From Campylobacter troglodytis (lineage in GTDB: Bacteria; Campylobacterota; Campylobacteria; Campylobacterales; Campylobacteraceae), in the NCBI RefSeq assembly GCF_006864425.1, contig NZ_QHLI01000013.1, forward strand, positions 1 to 54,104: a stretch of DNA of 54,104 nt, read 5' to 3'. Shown one piece after another: positions 17,127-25,826 of this stretch (position 1 is its first letter; the number at the start of each line of letters is the position of its first letter). Made by a program: the position numbers and the translations under genes. The notes beneath the pieces were generated by a model. The model did not search any database. It saw only the letters and a list, made by a program, of their open reading frames with translations, and had not been told where the DNA came from.

Positions 17127-19250
17127 TTATCCAAAATTACTTAGTCTAGCAAGATACTTAATGCACTGTTTAAAGTTTGGCGATGAGATCTTGTATTTTA
17201 TATATGTTTTTTTTATATCATTTAGAAGCTTTAGAACAAGCCGATCTAACTTTTTATATTTTGAAATATGGGTTTTAAGCTTAATTTGTTTGTTAAGCGT
17301 TTGAATTCTTAATGTATTAACAATTAATTTTTTATTTAATCCATCTAAATGCCGATAAAACAAGGTTTTGCACTGAGTATGGCTTAATTTTTTACCATAG
17401 CTTATATTTTCACAAATACTTTGAAATACCCTATAAAAACACTGTCCTAGCAAGTCGCTTTTAAATTTTTGCCATTCTTTTTTATAACAAAAAGGCAAAT
17501 TCCCTCTGCTATGAGTAAGAGGCAGGTTACATTCTTTAATATCAAATCCAAATAAATTCGCATTTATTATAGCGAAGTTAAAATCACTACGACGGTTATA
17601 TTTCGTCCTTTTGAGAGTAAAATTTTTTGTTTTTAAAAGTTTTGGATTAAAAATTAGCGTATTTCCCCCACGAGCAATGCTATCCTTGCCAATTCTTCCT
17701 ATTTCATAAGGCTTATACTCAAGCCTCCTACTTGCCATTTGCCCGGCACAAAGCAAGTTTATAAATTTTTTAGGGCTTTTTGGATAAAAAAACGGATATT
17801 CTAAATGCATAAAACTCTTACTTGATAAATCATAATAAAAATCCTCGCTTAAAGCATTAGAGAGTTTATGTGGCTTTGTTAAAAGAAAATGTAAATCCAA
17901 AAGCTGAGTTCTTAAAAGCGAGAAAAATGGAAGTGGAGGCTGATCGCAGTTTTTGCAAAGCAGTGCGTCTATCTTAGTGCTTTTAAGTCTTGCTATGTGG
18001 TAAAAATAATCTATCTTATAGGGTCTATCCTCACTAAAACAGTAAAATCTCATATCATCATCAACTATCCAAGCCACAAAATCCTTGTTTTTAGTCTCTT
18101 CATAGATCCATCTTTGAAGTAAGGTTCGGTTTTGGGCTATGGGCTGTCTGTTTTGAGTGTATTTAAATCTAATTTGTTTGTAAGGCTTTGTTAGTTTTTC
18201 AAATTCTTTGGCATAGTTTTTAGAGCTTAGAATGAAGATCTCAAATTCTTTCACAAGGGGCGAGTTTAAGGGATCTAGGGCAAAAAATGATTTAAGGAAC
18301 TTTTTTAAATTTAAAGCCTCATAAGAAATTAGCCCAAGTGCTAGTTTAAAGGGCAAAACAGACGGTTTTTCAGTGGCAATTAAAGGCTTATTTTCTTGTA
18401 AAGCAACTTGTTCTTTAAGCTCATAATCAAAAAGTTTCTTTGCTCTTAAAAGTGAGGCTTCTTGTAAGGATGGTTTAAAGCGGTGCAAGTATTTACGGTA
18501 AAATATATCAAGTCCTTGTTTTTTAGTGTCCTTGTCGTTTGAAACCCGCCTTAAATTCTCATCAGCAAAATGATTTACCAAAGCCTTTTTAATAAAAATG
18601 CTTTTTAAATGTGAATTTACTTTGATAAATTCCACATACCTCATCATTAAATCCCTATCAGTTGTGCTTTTTAAGCTCTCATCAAAGCCACCCAAACCAA
18701 AAAACGCCTTAGCATTTATGAAAAGATTGCTACCTTGAATGTGAGGATTTTTAACAAAGATCTTTTCTAAATCAACACTGTCTTTGCTTGGATAAAGTTT
18801 TTGCACCCTTGTTTTTGTGATAAAGTTAAGCCCACAAGCGACAAGTGCTGTGTGCTGAGAAATTTTATCAAAGCATTCTTTAAGATAATGCTTATGCCAG
18901 CTATCATCATCGTCTAAAAAAGCAAAAAATTGATTCTTTAAGTTTTTATTTAAATCCAAACTAAACAATGCTCCGCTGTTGTTTGCACCTGTGTGCGAGT
19001 GAAATTTAGTGCGGGTATTTTTTATGCACTTTGTGGGAAATTTTTGCTTTAAATTTAATCCTTTTCTTAGTTTTTTAATACCCCTTTTTATGCACTCAAA
19101 CTCAGCTTTATCCTTATTATCATCAACTACAACAACAAAGACATTTTTGCTAAAACTTTGCTCATAAACGCTTTTTAAGGACCTAGTTAAAAGTAAATTT
19201 GTTCTGCCAGCACTTGTGGCAATGATGGCTGTGATCTTAAACAAGCTCAA
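17127..19250 (-). CDS. Large glycosyltransferase, family 2-like N-terminal domain
   Basis: This 707-residue protein has an N-terminal GT-A domain: ITAIIATSAGRTNLLLTRSLKSV, VVVVDDN and FAFLDDDDSWHKHYL (DxD-type metal site near residue 117). The middle contains a second transferase-like segment with FVAWIVDDDMRFYCF, so it may be bifunctional. It starts with TTG overlapping the preceding stop as TTGA, the last gene of a coupled four-gene operon. It probably adds sugars to a surface polysaccharide. Its 3' end abuts IS relic F, but the frame ends normally. Confidence 0.75.
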   Translation of the reverse strand: MSLFKITAIIATSAGRTNLLLTRSLKSVYEQSFSKNVFVVVVDDNKDKAEFECIKRGIKKLRKGLNLKQKFPTKCIKNTRTKFHSHTGANNSGALFSLDLNKNLKNQFFAFLDDDDSWHKHYLKECFDKISQHTALVACGLNFITKTRVQKLYPSKDSVDLEKIFVKNPHIQGSNLFINAKAFFGLGGFDESLKSTTDRDLMMRYVEFIKVNSHLKSIFIKKALVNHFADENLRRVSNDKDTKKQGLDIFYRKYLHRFKPSLQEASLLRAKKLFDYELKEQVALQENKPLIATEKPSVLPFKLALGLISYEALNLKKFLKSFFALDPLNSPLVKEFEIFILSSKNYAKEFEKLTKPYKQIRFKYTQNRQPIAQNRTLLQRWIYEETKNKDFVAWIVDDDMRFYCFSEDRPYKIDYFYHIARLKSTKIDALLCKNCDQPPLPFFSLLRTQLLDLHFLLTKPHKLSNALSEDFYYDLSSKSFMHLEYPFFYPKSPKKFINLLCAGQMASRRLEYKPYEIGRIGKDSIARGGNTLIFNPKLLKTKNFTLKRTKYNRRSDFNFAIINANLFGFDIKECNLPLTHSRGNLPFCYKKEWQKFKSDLLGQCFYRVFQSICENISYGKKLSHTQCKTLFYRHLDGLNKKLIVNTLRIQTLNKQIKLKTHISKYKKLDRLVLKLLNDIKKTYIKYKISSPNFKQCIKYLARLSNFG

Positions 19251-20194
19251 TCCTTATGTATTCTTTTGGTGCGTAGTTTTCGCCAACACTTTCTTGTCTT
19301 ACAAGCCATCGGCGTAAAAATTACCGCTTCTTTGTCTTTTTTGCTAAATGCCACCCACCAAGAAAGTGTGCTATTTGCCATAATAAAATGCTTACAATTT
19401 TGCATTAAATAAAAATCATAAATTACCCTACTATCATCATTTAAGCTTATAATTTCGCACTCTTTTTTGTCAGCAAAATGTGTCTTAATAAAGACTTTAT
19501 CATCGCTAAAAATAAAAAACTTAGCATCCTTAAATCTTGCTTTCATAGCTTTAAAAGCATTTTCATAATACCTACTTAAACTTAAATTTACAGGATATTT
19601 TGCAAACAAAAAATCACCCCTTCTAATATGCACAGCAACTGAGTTGTCAAAAGATTTAATATGGCCAAAAATCGCCTCATTTTCTTTATCTAGCACAAAG
19701 TTTTTTAGGCTTAAATCTTGCAAAATTTCATCCTTATAAGGGTATAAATCCGTGTAATTCCAAAATCTCTCTTTGAGTATATAGCGAATTTGCTGGGTGT
19801 TTTCTACCATTTCGTCTATGCTTTTAAAATACAAATGGGGTGCAAAAAGCACCTTTGATTTTTGGGGGTTAAAGTGTAGCATTTTGTCATACTTTTTATA
19901 AAAAATATTATTGTAAAATTTATTCAAATAAACATTAAAAATACCACTTTTTAATTCTTTAAAAAGACTGAATTTATCTTGCAAAATGCCAAGTTTTGTT
20001 TCAAAATGATAAAGCTCAAAATTTCGCACTTTTTTAGGATAAAAAGCGAAATTTTTAAAATAATTTTTATGGGAATACTCACTTGCATCAAGTAGGATTT
20101 TTCTACTCATTTTAATAGCTAAGATTTTAGCAAAGCTATAGTGAAAGAGCTGATTTACAAGCTCTTAGTGCAAATTTACAATGAGTGGATTCAT
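19247..20194 (-). pseudogene. Alpha-1,2-fucosyltransferase (GT11), damaged at the 5' end
   Basis: The body (MSRKILLDASEYS onward from 20110, 287 residues) has the GT11 donor-binding motif VAVHIRRGDF and the C-terminal FIMANSTLSWWVAF. The original start is ATG at 20194, overlapping the upstream stop as ATGA, and reads MNPLIVNLH, then an in-frame TAA at 20165-20167, then ELVNQLFHYSFAKILAIK. Family members have a GGLGNQxFxYxFA sequence there, so the stop and ELVN replace GGLGN. The 20110 ATG gives a shortened product lacking this conserved loop, so activity is doubtful. It would normally transfer fucose from GDP-fucose to a surface glycan. Confidence 0.75.
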
Positions 20195-21822
20195 TGATAA
20201 TTCCTAATATCTACTCGTCCTATACAAAAATTATTATATTTTTTATTTGATATAGATAGAGAATACTTATATACACTTTTACTCAGAAATTCATGCAAAA
20301 TACTATCGCTCTTTCCTTCAGGGTATACAAATATAGAAACTTTATCGTTAATTATTTTTTCTAAAATATTTTTAGATTCTATAATTTCTCTATTACTCTC
20401 ATCTATATGGCATCTCAAATCTCTATGTGTAATACCGTGCGAACAAATTGTAGCAATTTCAGACAGCTCTTGTATTTCTTTTGTATCAAGAAAATTTAAA
20501 GACAAATCAGGTAAAAATTTAGCGTTAAGCTCTAACAAAATATTTGGCGACTGTTTAATATAATGTTCTTTAAGTATTTGAATATTTGAAAACATATTTG
20601 TATTTGCAATTTTAAGATTAAAAAATGCAAAGGCTTCTTCTAATTTTTTAGATTCGGCAAGATAATAAATTACATCCATCCCGCTAAATTTATGATAAAT
20701 TGAATTTCCAACATTGATAGCAAATAGTAAGGCTTGCTTTTTTATATGATAAGTTTTAATCAAATCTTTTGTTACTAATAAATGCTCTTTAAATCCATCA
20801 TAAAAACTTAAGCAAAAATATTTATTTGGATTTAATAAACATTCTTCAATGCTTCCAAATTCAAATCCTTTTTCTAAAAACTCGTCTATAATACTCTTTA
20901 ATTTTTCATAGCCTATAACCATACCTCTATCAAAATATATAGGGTTTATTTTTTGCTCTATGTCGTAGTAAATTCTATGTATCATAATGATATTATAATT
21001 TTCTTCTTGCCTGATTCTTTTATTAGAACTTAAAACAGATTCTAAAAATTCGGGTTTATATCCATTTTTTATAGAATTATTAATAATAGCGGATAAATCT
21101 TTAGGTAAACATTTGCCTGAAAAACAGTAATTTTTATCTTTATTATATATAACGGTATGCGTTTTGGTAATTCTCGGGTCTTTTAACCAAAGCTCACGCA
21201 CAGAAGTATAATTCGCTCCAAAAGTTTCACATATTTTATAGAATTCATTGCAAAATATTATTTTAGTTGCATAAAAACAATTTTCCATATATTTGCATAT
21301 CTCGGCATTTAAACTTGTAGTTTGTATATATTCCTTTACAGGTCCAGCAATTTGAGTAAATATATCTACCATTTCGGTAGTATCTTCTACATTACCGCCA
21401 AAAATAAAATACGGGGTTTTAATAAGCTCTTTATTAAAATCATAAGGATAAGGCAAATAATAACTTGACTCTCCAATATATTCTGGGCTAAATACAAGTC
21501 GTAAATGTGGATATATTTTTGATAAATTATTTGTTGAATTTGGAGGAATAGTAGATTTTATAAGCACTAATTTGTTTTCATTTAGCCCACTTAATACCTC
21601 TTCTACAAAATCTAAATTCGCGCTTCCATCAGACTTAGATGGTGTTGGCACACAAATTACTACTAAATTAGCTTCATTTAGCACCTTGTGATTATTTGAA
21701 ACAAACTTAAACTCAGCACATACTGTTTGCGAAGTATCATAAACCACCACTTCATAATGGCTTTTAAAAAACTCATAAAAAGCCTTGCCCACATATCCAA
21801 AGCCAGCAATTGCAACCCTCAT
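20191..21822 (-). CDS. Fusion: nucleotide-sugar dehydrogenase and polysaccharide deacetylase-like domain
   Basis: The 543-residue protein begins with a Rossmann domain (AIAGFGYVGKAF, 5-16; VICVPTPSKSDGS, 55-67) and a central helical domain ending in the catalytic Cys of FSGKCLPKDLSA (C238), as in UDP-glucose/GDP-mannose dehydrogenases. The usual C-terminal UDP-binding domain is absent. From about residue 275 the sequence looks like a NodB/CE4 deacetylase: HRIYYD, LSFYDGFKEH (339-346) and SHGITH (461-466, metal-binding His pair). The first Asp of the canonical FDDG is Tyr (SFYDG), so catalysis by that domain is uncertain. It overlaps both neighbours by four bases (ATGA). Confidence 0.75.
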   Translation of the reverse strand: MRVAIAGFGYVGKAFYEFFKSHYEVVVYDTSQTVCAEFKFVSNNHKVLNEANLVVICVPTPSKSDGSANLDFVEEVLSGLNENKLVLIKSTIPPNSTNNLSKIYPHLRLVFSPEYIGESSYYLPYPYDFNKELIKTPYFIFGGNVEDTTEMVDIFTQIAGPVKEYIQTTSLNAEICKYMENCFYATKIIFCNEFYKICETFGANYTSVRELWLKDPRITKTHTVIYNKDKNYCFSGKCLPKDLSAIINNSIKNGYKPEFLESVLSSNKRIRQEENYNIIMIHRIYYDIEQKINPIYFDRGMVIGYEKLKSIIDEFLEKGFEFGSIEECLLNPNKYFCLSFYDGFKEHLLVTKDLIKTYHIKKQALLFAINVGNSIYHKFSGMDVIYYLAESKKLEEAFAFFNLKIANTNMFSNIQILKEHYIKQSPNILLELNAKFLPDLSLNFLDTKEIQELSEIATICSHGITHRDLRCHIDESNREIIESKNILEKIINDKVSIFVYPEGKSDSILHEFLSKSVYKYSLSISNKKYNNFCIGRVDIRNYQ

Positions 21823-23633
21823 AGTCCCTCCTTTATCAAATCAAACATTATAAAATCAGAATTACTTATATGCAAGTCATTTGAAAGAGCTGACGCACTT
21901 TGAGTGATACTTTGAATTTTTAGATTAAATTTTTTAAATAGGCTTTCATAAAAGCTTAAGGATCTATGAATATCCACTCTATCTTTCTTGCTTGAAAAGA
22001 TATATTTAGTATAAGCTGTGGGGCTTTCATAGCTTAAATTTTTAATCTTTCTTTTTTGAATGCTTGAATTTGAGCTTGTAAAAAGTGGATTGCAAATAAG
22101 TATTAGAATGTGCTTTTTACTTAATGCACAAAGATCTTGCATTATTTGCGTAATGATTTTTTGCCTTTGTGTTTCACTCTTTGCTAGTTTGTGGCATAGC
22201 ACAAGAGAGCAAAGCACAGAGTCAAAGGCTTTTTTATTTAAAATTAAGTCTTTTAAATCCTTTTGTGTGCAAAGCTTTATGCCTTCGTAGTTTTTGGAAT
22301 TTTCTTTTATCTCTTTTTCATTTGGCTCGTAGGCAAAAACCTTAAATTTTTTAGCCAAAGTTATTGCTATATCGCCCTTGCCACTACCATAATCAAAGAT
22401 GCTTTTATATTCTTTATGCCTTGCATAAAAGTCATAAATCAGCTCTTTATACCGCACAACTTCGCCTATACCCTTTCTAAATGAGTTAAATTCATCGTTT
22501 AAATCCTTGCAAGCTAAGAATTTTTCTATCTTAGTAAAATTTTGCTCACAGTTTAATGGACTTAAAAATTCTTTGATATTTTTAATCTTTGCCATATAAT
22601 TTTGAAGTTTATATATAGCAAAGGCTTTCCTACACATACTTTCAAAAAACTCCGGCGTAAAATGAATTAAATCATAGCCTATATCGCAGATAAAAAGCTC
22701 ACCACTTTCATTCATACATAGATTTTTTACTGACAGATCAAGATGCACTATCTTAGCAAAATAATGCATATTTAAAAATGCCTGAAACTGCGTTAAAGTA
22801 GCACTTTTAAAGGCTTTGCTTTTTTCATATTTATAAAAAATAATTAAATCTTGCTTATAACTTAGCTTAAAATTAGGCTTGAAATTGCTATATTGCAGAC
22901 TATGAGAAATTGCACTTAGTTGAAAATAAAGTTTATCAAGCCTTGGATGTGGCTTAAAAATTTTATAGACATAATTTTTATTATTAAATACAAATCCTTC
23001 ACTACCCATTCCCAAAAAATTTAAAGATTTTTGCGAAATCTTGCATATTTTGGCTATCTTTTCTTTGGCTTCATCTTGTGATAAAATGGCATTTACAAGG
23101 CTTTGTGGAGTAGGTAAGGTGTAGGGTAGGTTTTTTTCTAAAATTAAAAGCACTTGTCTTGGAGTTTTAGCCTTAAAAATCTTATCCTTTCTTCTTGTGT
23201 CAAGGGCGGTGTTTGCTAGTTTTCCTCCCCAGCCAAAGTCGCCTAGGGCAATTATGAGTTTGTTTAACTGCCAAGCAAGGCTTATTTCATTAAGCGTGCC
23301 AGCATTTCCGCCTATGATGATAACCGCATCAGCAAGGCTGATTAAAGAGATATTTCGTGCTATATCAAAACCCACAGGCAAAGCAAGATCTACATATTCA
23401 TTTGCCACGTCCTTATCATAGCTTGGCAAAATCCCCAAAATAGACCTCGGCGTGTAGCGGTGCGAACTTTTTGCACCCATCGAAGCACTTCTCATCACTC
23501 CACCAAATCCGCCTGTGGCAACTGTGTAGCCATTATCTACTAAGATTTGCCCCATTTTATAGGCGAGTAAATGGATTTTGTCTTTATTGTGGCTTTGTTC
23601 TAAGTTTGCATACCCTATAAGTGCTATTATCAT
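21819..23633 (-). CDS. Three-domain fusion: LOG-like, protein-kinase-like, SAM methyltransferase
   Basis: A 604-residue protein from the ATG at 23633. Residues 1-165 resemble the LOG/TIGR00725 Rossmann family (MIIALIGYAN, GGFGGVM at 41-47, GGNAGTLNE at 108-116). Residues 205-330 look like a eukaryotic-like kinase: GMGSEG loop (208-213), K224, HLDLSVKN (297-304) and DIG (317-319). From about 410 there is a class I methyltransferase with DYGSGKGD (414-421) and FAYEPNEKE. The frame is open 24 codons further up, but MIIALIGYAN is the natural family start. It leads a coupled operon with sugar genes. I do not recognise this combination, and its job is unknown. Confidence 0.7.
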   Translation of the reverse strand: MIIALIGYANLEQSHNKDKIHLLAYKMGQILVDNGYTVATGGFGGVMRSASMGAKSSHRYTPRSILGILPSYDKDVANEYVDLALPVGFDIARNISLISLADAVIIIGGNAGTLNEISLAWQLNKLIIALGDFGWGGKLANTALDTRRKDKIFKAKTPRQVLLILEKNLPYTLPTPQSLVNAILSQDEAKEKIAKICKISQKSLNFLGMGSEGFVFNNKNYVYKIFKPHPRLDKLYFQLSAISHSLQYSNFKPNFKLSYKQDLIIFYKYEKSKAFKSATLTQFQAFLNMHYFAKIVHLDLSVKNLCMNESGELFICDIGYDLIHFTPEFFESMCRKAFAIYKLQNYMAKIKNIKEFLSPLNCEQNFTKIEKFLACKDLNDEFNSFRKGIGEVVRYKELIYDFYARHKEYKSIFDYGSGKGDIAITLAKKFKVFAYEPNEKEIKENSKNYEGIKLCTQKDLKDLILNKKAFDSVLCSLVLCHKLAKSETQRQKIITQIMQDLCALSKKHILILICNPLFTSSNSSIQKRKIKNLSYESPTAYTKYIFSSKKDRVDIHRSLSFYESLFKKFNLKIQSITQSASALSNDLHISNSDFIMFDLIKEGL

Positions 23634-23754
23634 CGTAATATCTTTCAAATTTATAAGCTTATTAAAATTTGCAAATATGACAAAGCTCACGGTTTTAAAA
23701 AGCATTTATCAAACAAACTTGCATACTCACAAGCTATTTTTCGTAATTATATTG

Positions 23755-23769
23755 TTTTTTTTTTTTTTT
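23755..23769 (-). promoter_or_regulatory. T15 run beside candidate -10 box
   Basis: On the minus strand this is A15 followed by CAA and TATAAT, about 110 bp upstream of the three-domain fusion gene. The tract sits where the -10/-35 spacer would be, so slippage could vary transcription of the four-gene operon. Confidence 0.55.
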
Positions 23770-24001
23770 GCAACTTGCAAGATCTCATTAAAATTCACAA
23801 CTTGCGTGAATTTAAACAAAACCTTTGTGCTATGCTCATTTTGAGAATTTCAAAATGCCTTTGATTTTATTAAAAAATTCAAAGCCTTTTAAAAGTGCTT
23901 AAATTCACACAGTTAAAAAGATCTTTTTATTTAAAGCTTAGCAAACAAGCATTAAACTTAAAATGCAAAAATAAAACCTTAAATTCACAAAAGGAAGACA
24001 A

Positions 24002-24535
24002 ATGGCTATGGAATTTGAGATTAAAGAATCAAGCAAGATTAAAGGCGTTTTCATCATCACTCCAAATAAATTTAGCGATTTTAGGGGCGATATTTTTTCT
24101 GTGTGGCAAAAAGAAGCCTTTAAAGAGCTTTTGCCAAAGGGGCTTGAGTTCGTGCTTGATAAATTCACAAGCTCAAAACAAAATGTCCTTCGTGGAATTC
24201 ACGGAGATGAGAAGTCTTGGAAGCTAGTTAGCTGTGTGTGGGGCGAGGTGGTGCAAGTAGTGGTGGATGCTAGAAAGCAAAGTCCTACTTATTTGCAATG
24301 GGAAAAATTCATACTAAATCCACAAGATCCAAAGCTTATTTTAATTCCGCCACACTTTGGCAATGCTCATTATGCGACAAAAGACTCTTTATACTTTTAC
24401 AAATGGGCTTATGAGGGTGCTTATGTGGATGCAAAGGAGCAATTTACCCTTGCTTATAATGACAAGAAAATAGGCATTGAGTGGGGGGACATAAAGCCCA
24501 TTTTATCAAAAAGAGATGAGGAGTTAGCAAGATGA
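24002..24535 (+). CDS. dTDP-4-dehydrorhamnose 3,5-epimerase-like cupin
   Basis: This 177-residue RmlC-type epimerase has FRGDIFSVWQKEAF, then VLRGIHGDEKSWKLVSCVWGEV (the conserved RG.H region with the catalytic-type His) and IPPHFGNAHYA. In Campylobacter capsule loci such epimerases act on C3 and/or C5 of GDP- or dTDP-4-keto sugars, including heptoses (compare Cj1430). AAGGAAG precedes the ATG. The stop overlaps the start of the FkbM gene, indicating coupling. The substrate cannot be decided from sequence. Confidence 0.85.
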   Translation: MAMEFEIKESSKIKGVFIITPNKFSDFRGDIFSVWQKEAFKELLPKGLEFVLDKFTSSKQNVLRGIHGDEKSWKLVSCVWGEVVQVVVDARKQSPTYLQWEKFILNPQDPKLILIPPHFGNAHYATKDSLYFYKWAYEGAYVDAKEQFTLAYNDKKIGIEWGDIKPILSKRDEELAR

Positions 24536-25485
24536 GTGGTAAGGTTTTAGACAGCACAACAATTAACAAAGAGCTTTTAGAAAATATAGATCAAAAATTA
24601 AAGCTAAACAACGAGCTTTTATCCTTGCTTTTGGTAAGTGAAAGCATTAAAAATAGCCCCATTAAAAAAGCCCACAAGGAGCTTTTGTTCCTACTTTTAC
24701 AGCATAGAGATAGAAATTACATACGCATAAATCACAACGGCGAAATTTATGAGCGAATTTTAGAGTATTTAAAGCTACTTAGACCCCTTAATATCAAAAA
24801 AAGCAAGCTTGAAAGGGTTGGTGGGAGTGAGGATGGAGGCTATGTAATGCTTAAAAACTCTACCCCCCCCCCCCCCTTATGTAAGGCTATTTCGCTAGGT
24901 GTTTCTGATTTTTCTCCTTGGGATTTAGAGATGGCAAAGAGAGGCTACAGGGTAGCCCAGTATGATGCTAGCATAGAAAAAGGACCCTACAATCACCCAA
25001 ATATCTCCTTTCATAAAAAATTTGTGGGGCTTGTAGATGATGATAACACAGTTAGCCTAGAAACTGTGATTAAAGAAAACAAGCTAGATCCAAAGCTGCC
25101 AAACATACTTCAATGCGACATAGAAAATGCCGAGTGGGAGATCTTAGAAGGCTTTGATATAAGCCTTTTAGCGAGGTATTTTAGCCAAATCATCTTTGAA
25201 TTTCACGGCTTAAACCCAGAAGAAGCTGAGGGCTTTGCCAAAAGAAGTGCTGTTTTAAGAAAGATAAATGAGCATTTTTCAAGCATACATATGCATTTTA
25301 ACAACCACGGAAAAATTTTTTACTCCAAAGACCGCTTTTTTAGCGTTACCATTGAGGCAAGCTATCTTAGAAAAGATCTTGTGCCAAGCTATGCTAGAAA
25401 TAATTTTAGAAAAAGTGGGATTTTAAACAAGCTTGATTATCCAACAGATAAGGCCGTGCCTGAGCTTCCTATTATTTATGAGTAA
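24532..25485 (+). CDS. FkbM-family methyltransferase, phase ON
   Basis: This 317-residue protein has the FkbM C-terminal signature ILQCDIENAEWEILEGFD and IIFEFHG, with KLERVGGSEDGGYVML and SLGVSDFSPWD as the N-terminal cofactor region. FkbM enzymes O-methylate sugars or related acceptors. A C14 tract lies in codons for STPPPPLC, and the frame is open through it, so the gene is ON in this copy. It begins at an ATGA overlap with the epimerase. Loss or gain of one C would truncate it around residue 120. Confidence 0.85.
   Translation: MSGKVLDSTTINKELLENIDQKLKLNNELLSLLLVSESIKNSPIKKAHKELLFLLLQHRDRNYIRINHNGEIYERILEYLKLLRPLNIKKSKLERVGGSEDGGYVMLKNSTPPPPLCKAISLGVSDFSPWDLEMAKRGYRVAQYDASIEKGPYNHPNISFHKKFVGLVDDDNTVSLETVIKENKLDPKLPNILQCDIENAEWEILEGFDISLLARYFSQIIFEFHGLNPEEAEGFAKRSAVLRKINEHFSSIHMHFNNHGKIFYSKDRFFSVTIEASYLRKDLVPSYARNNFRKSGILNKLDYPTDKAVPELPIIYE
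24863..24876 (+). repeat. C14 contingency tract
   Basis: Fourteen Cs lie inside the FkbM coding region. The current length keeps the frame open, so this locus is in the ON phase. Confidence 0.95.
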
Positions 25486-25765
25486 AAATTAAGCGCTAAA
25501 ATATTAAAGAATTATGAATGTAAGGTATTTACAAGCTTTAAAGGCTTAGAAGTTTAATAAACTACAAGTTAGCTTAGAAAAACAAAAATCTAAAATATAA
25601 TATTTTGTAGCCACATTAAATGAATTTAAGCTGTAAATTTCAAGCCTTTCAAAGTGCTATTTTATGAATTTAACTTCTTGCCAAAAATAAATTCACAAAA
25701 ACTAACCAAATTCAAAGACAGTTTCACTCAAAATTAAAGCTTATCCTCAAAAAAGTGCCAAAATC

Positions 25766-25780
25766 AAAAAAAAAAAAAAA
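25766..25780 (+). promoter_or_regulatory. A15 run before extended -10 box
   Basis: Fifteen As are followed 12 bases later by TGCTAAAAT (extended -10 with TAAAAT at 25793-25798), 28 bp before the ATG at 25827. The gene-free stretch 25486-25826 holds little else. Confidence 0.55.
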
Positions 25781-25826
25781 CGAAATTTGTGCTAAAATTT
25801 ATCCGCATTAAAAACAAGGAGGATAA

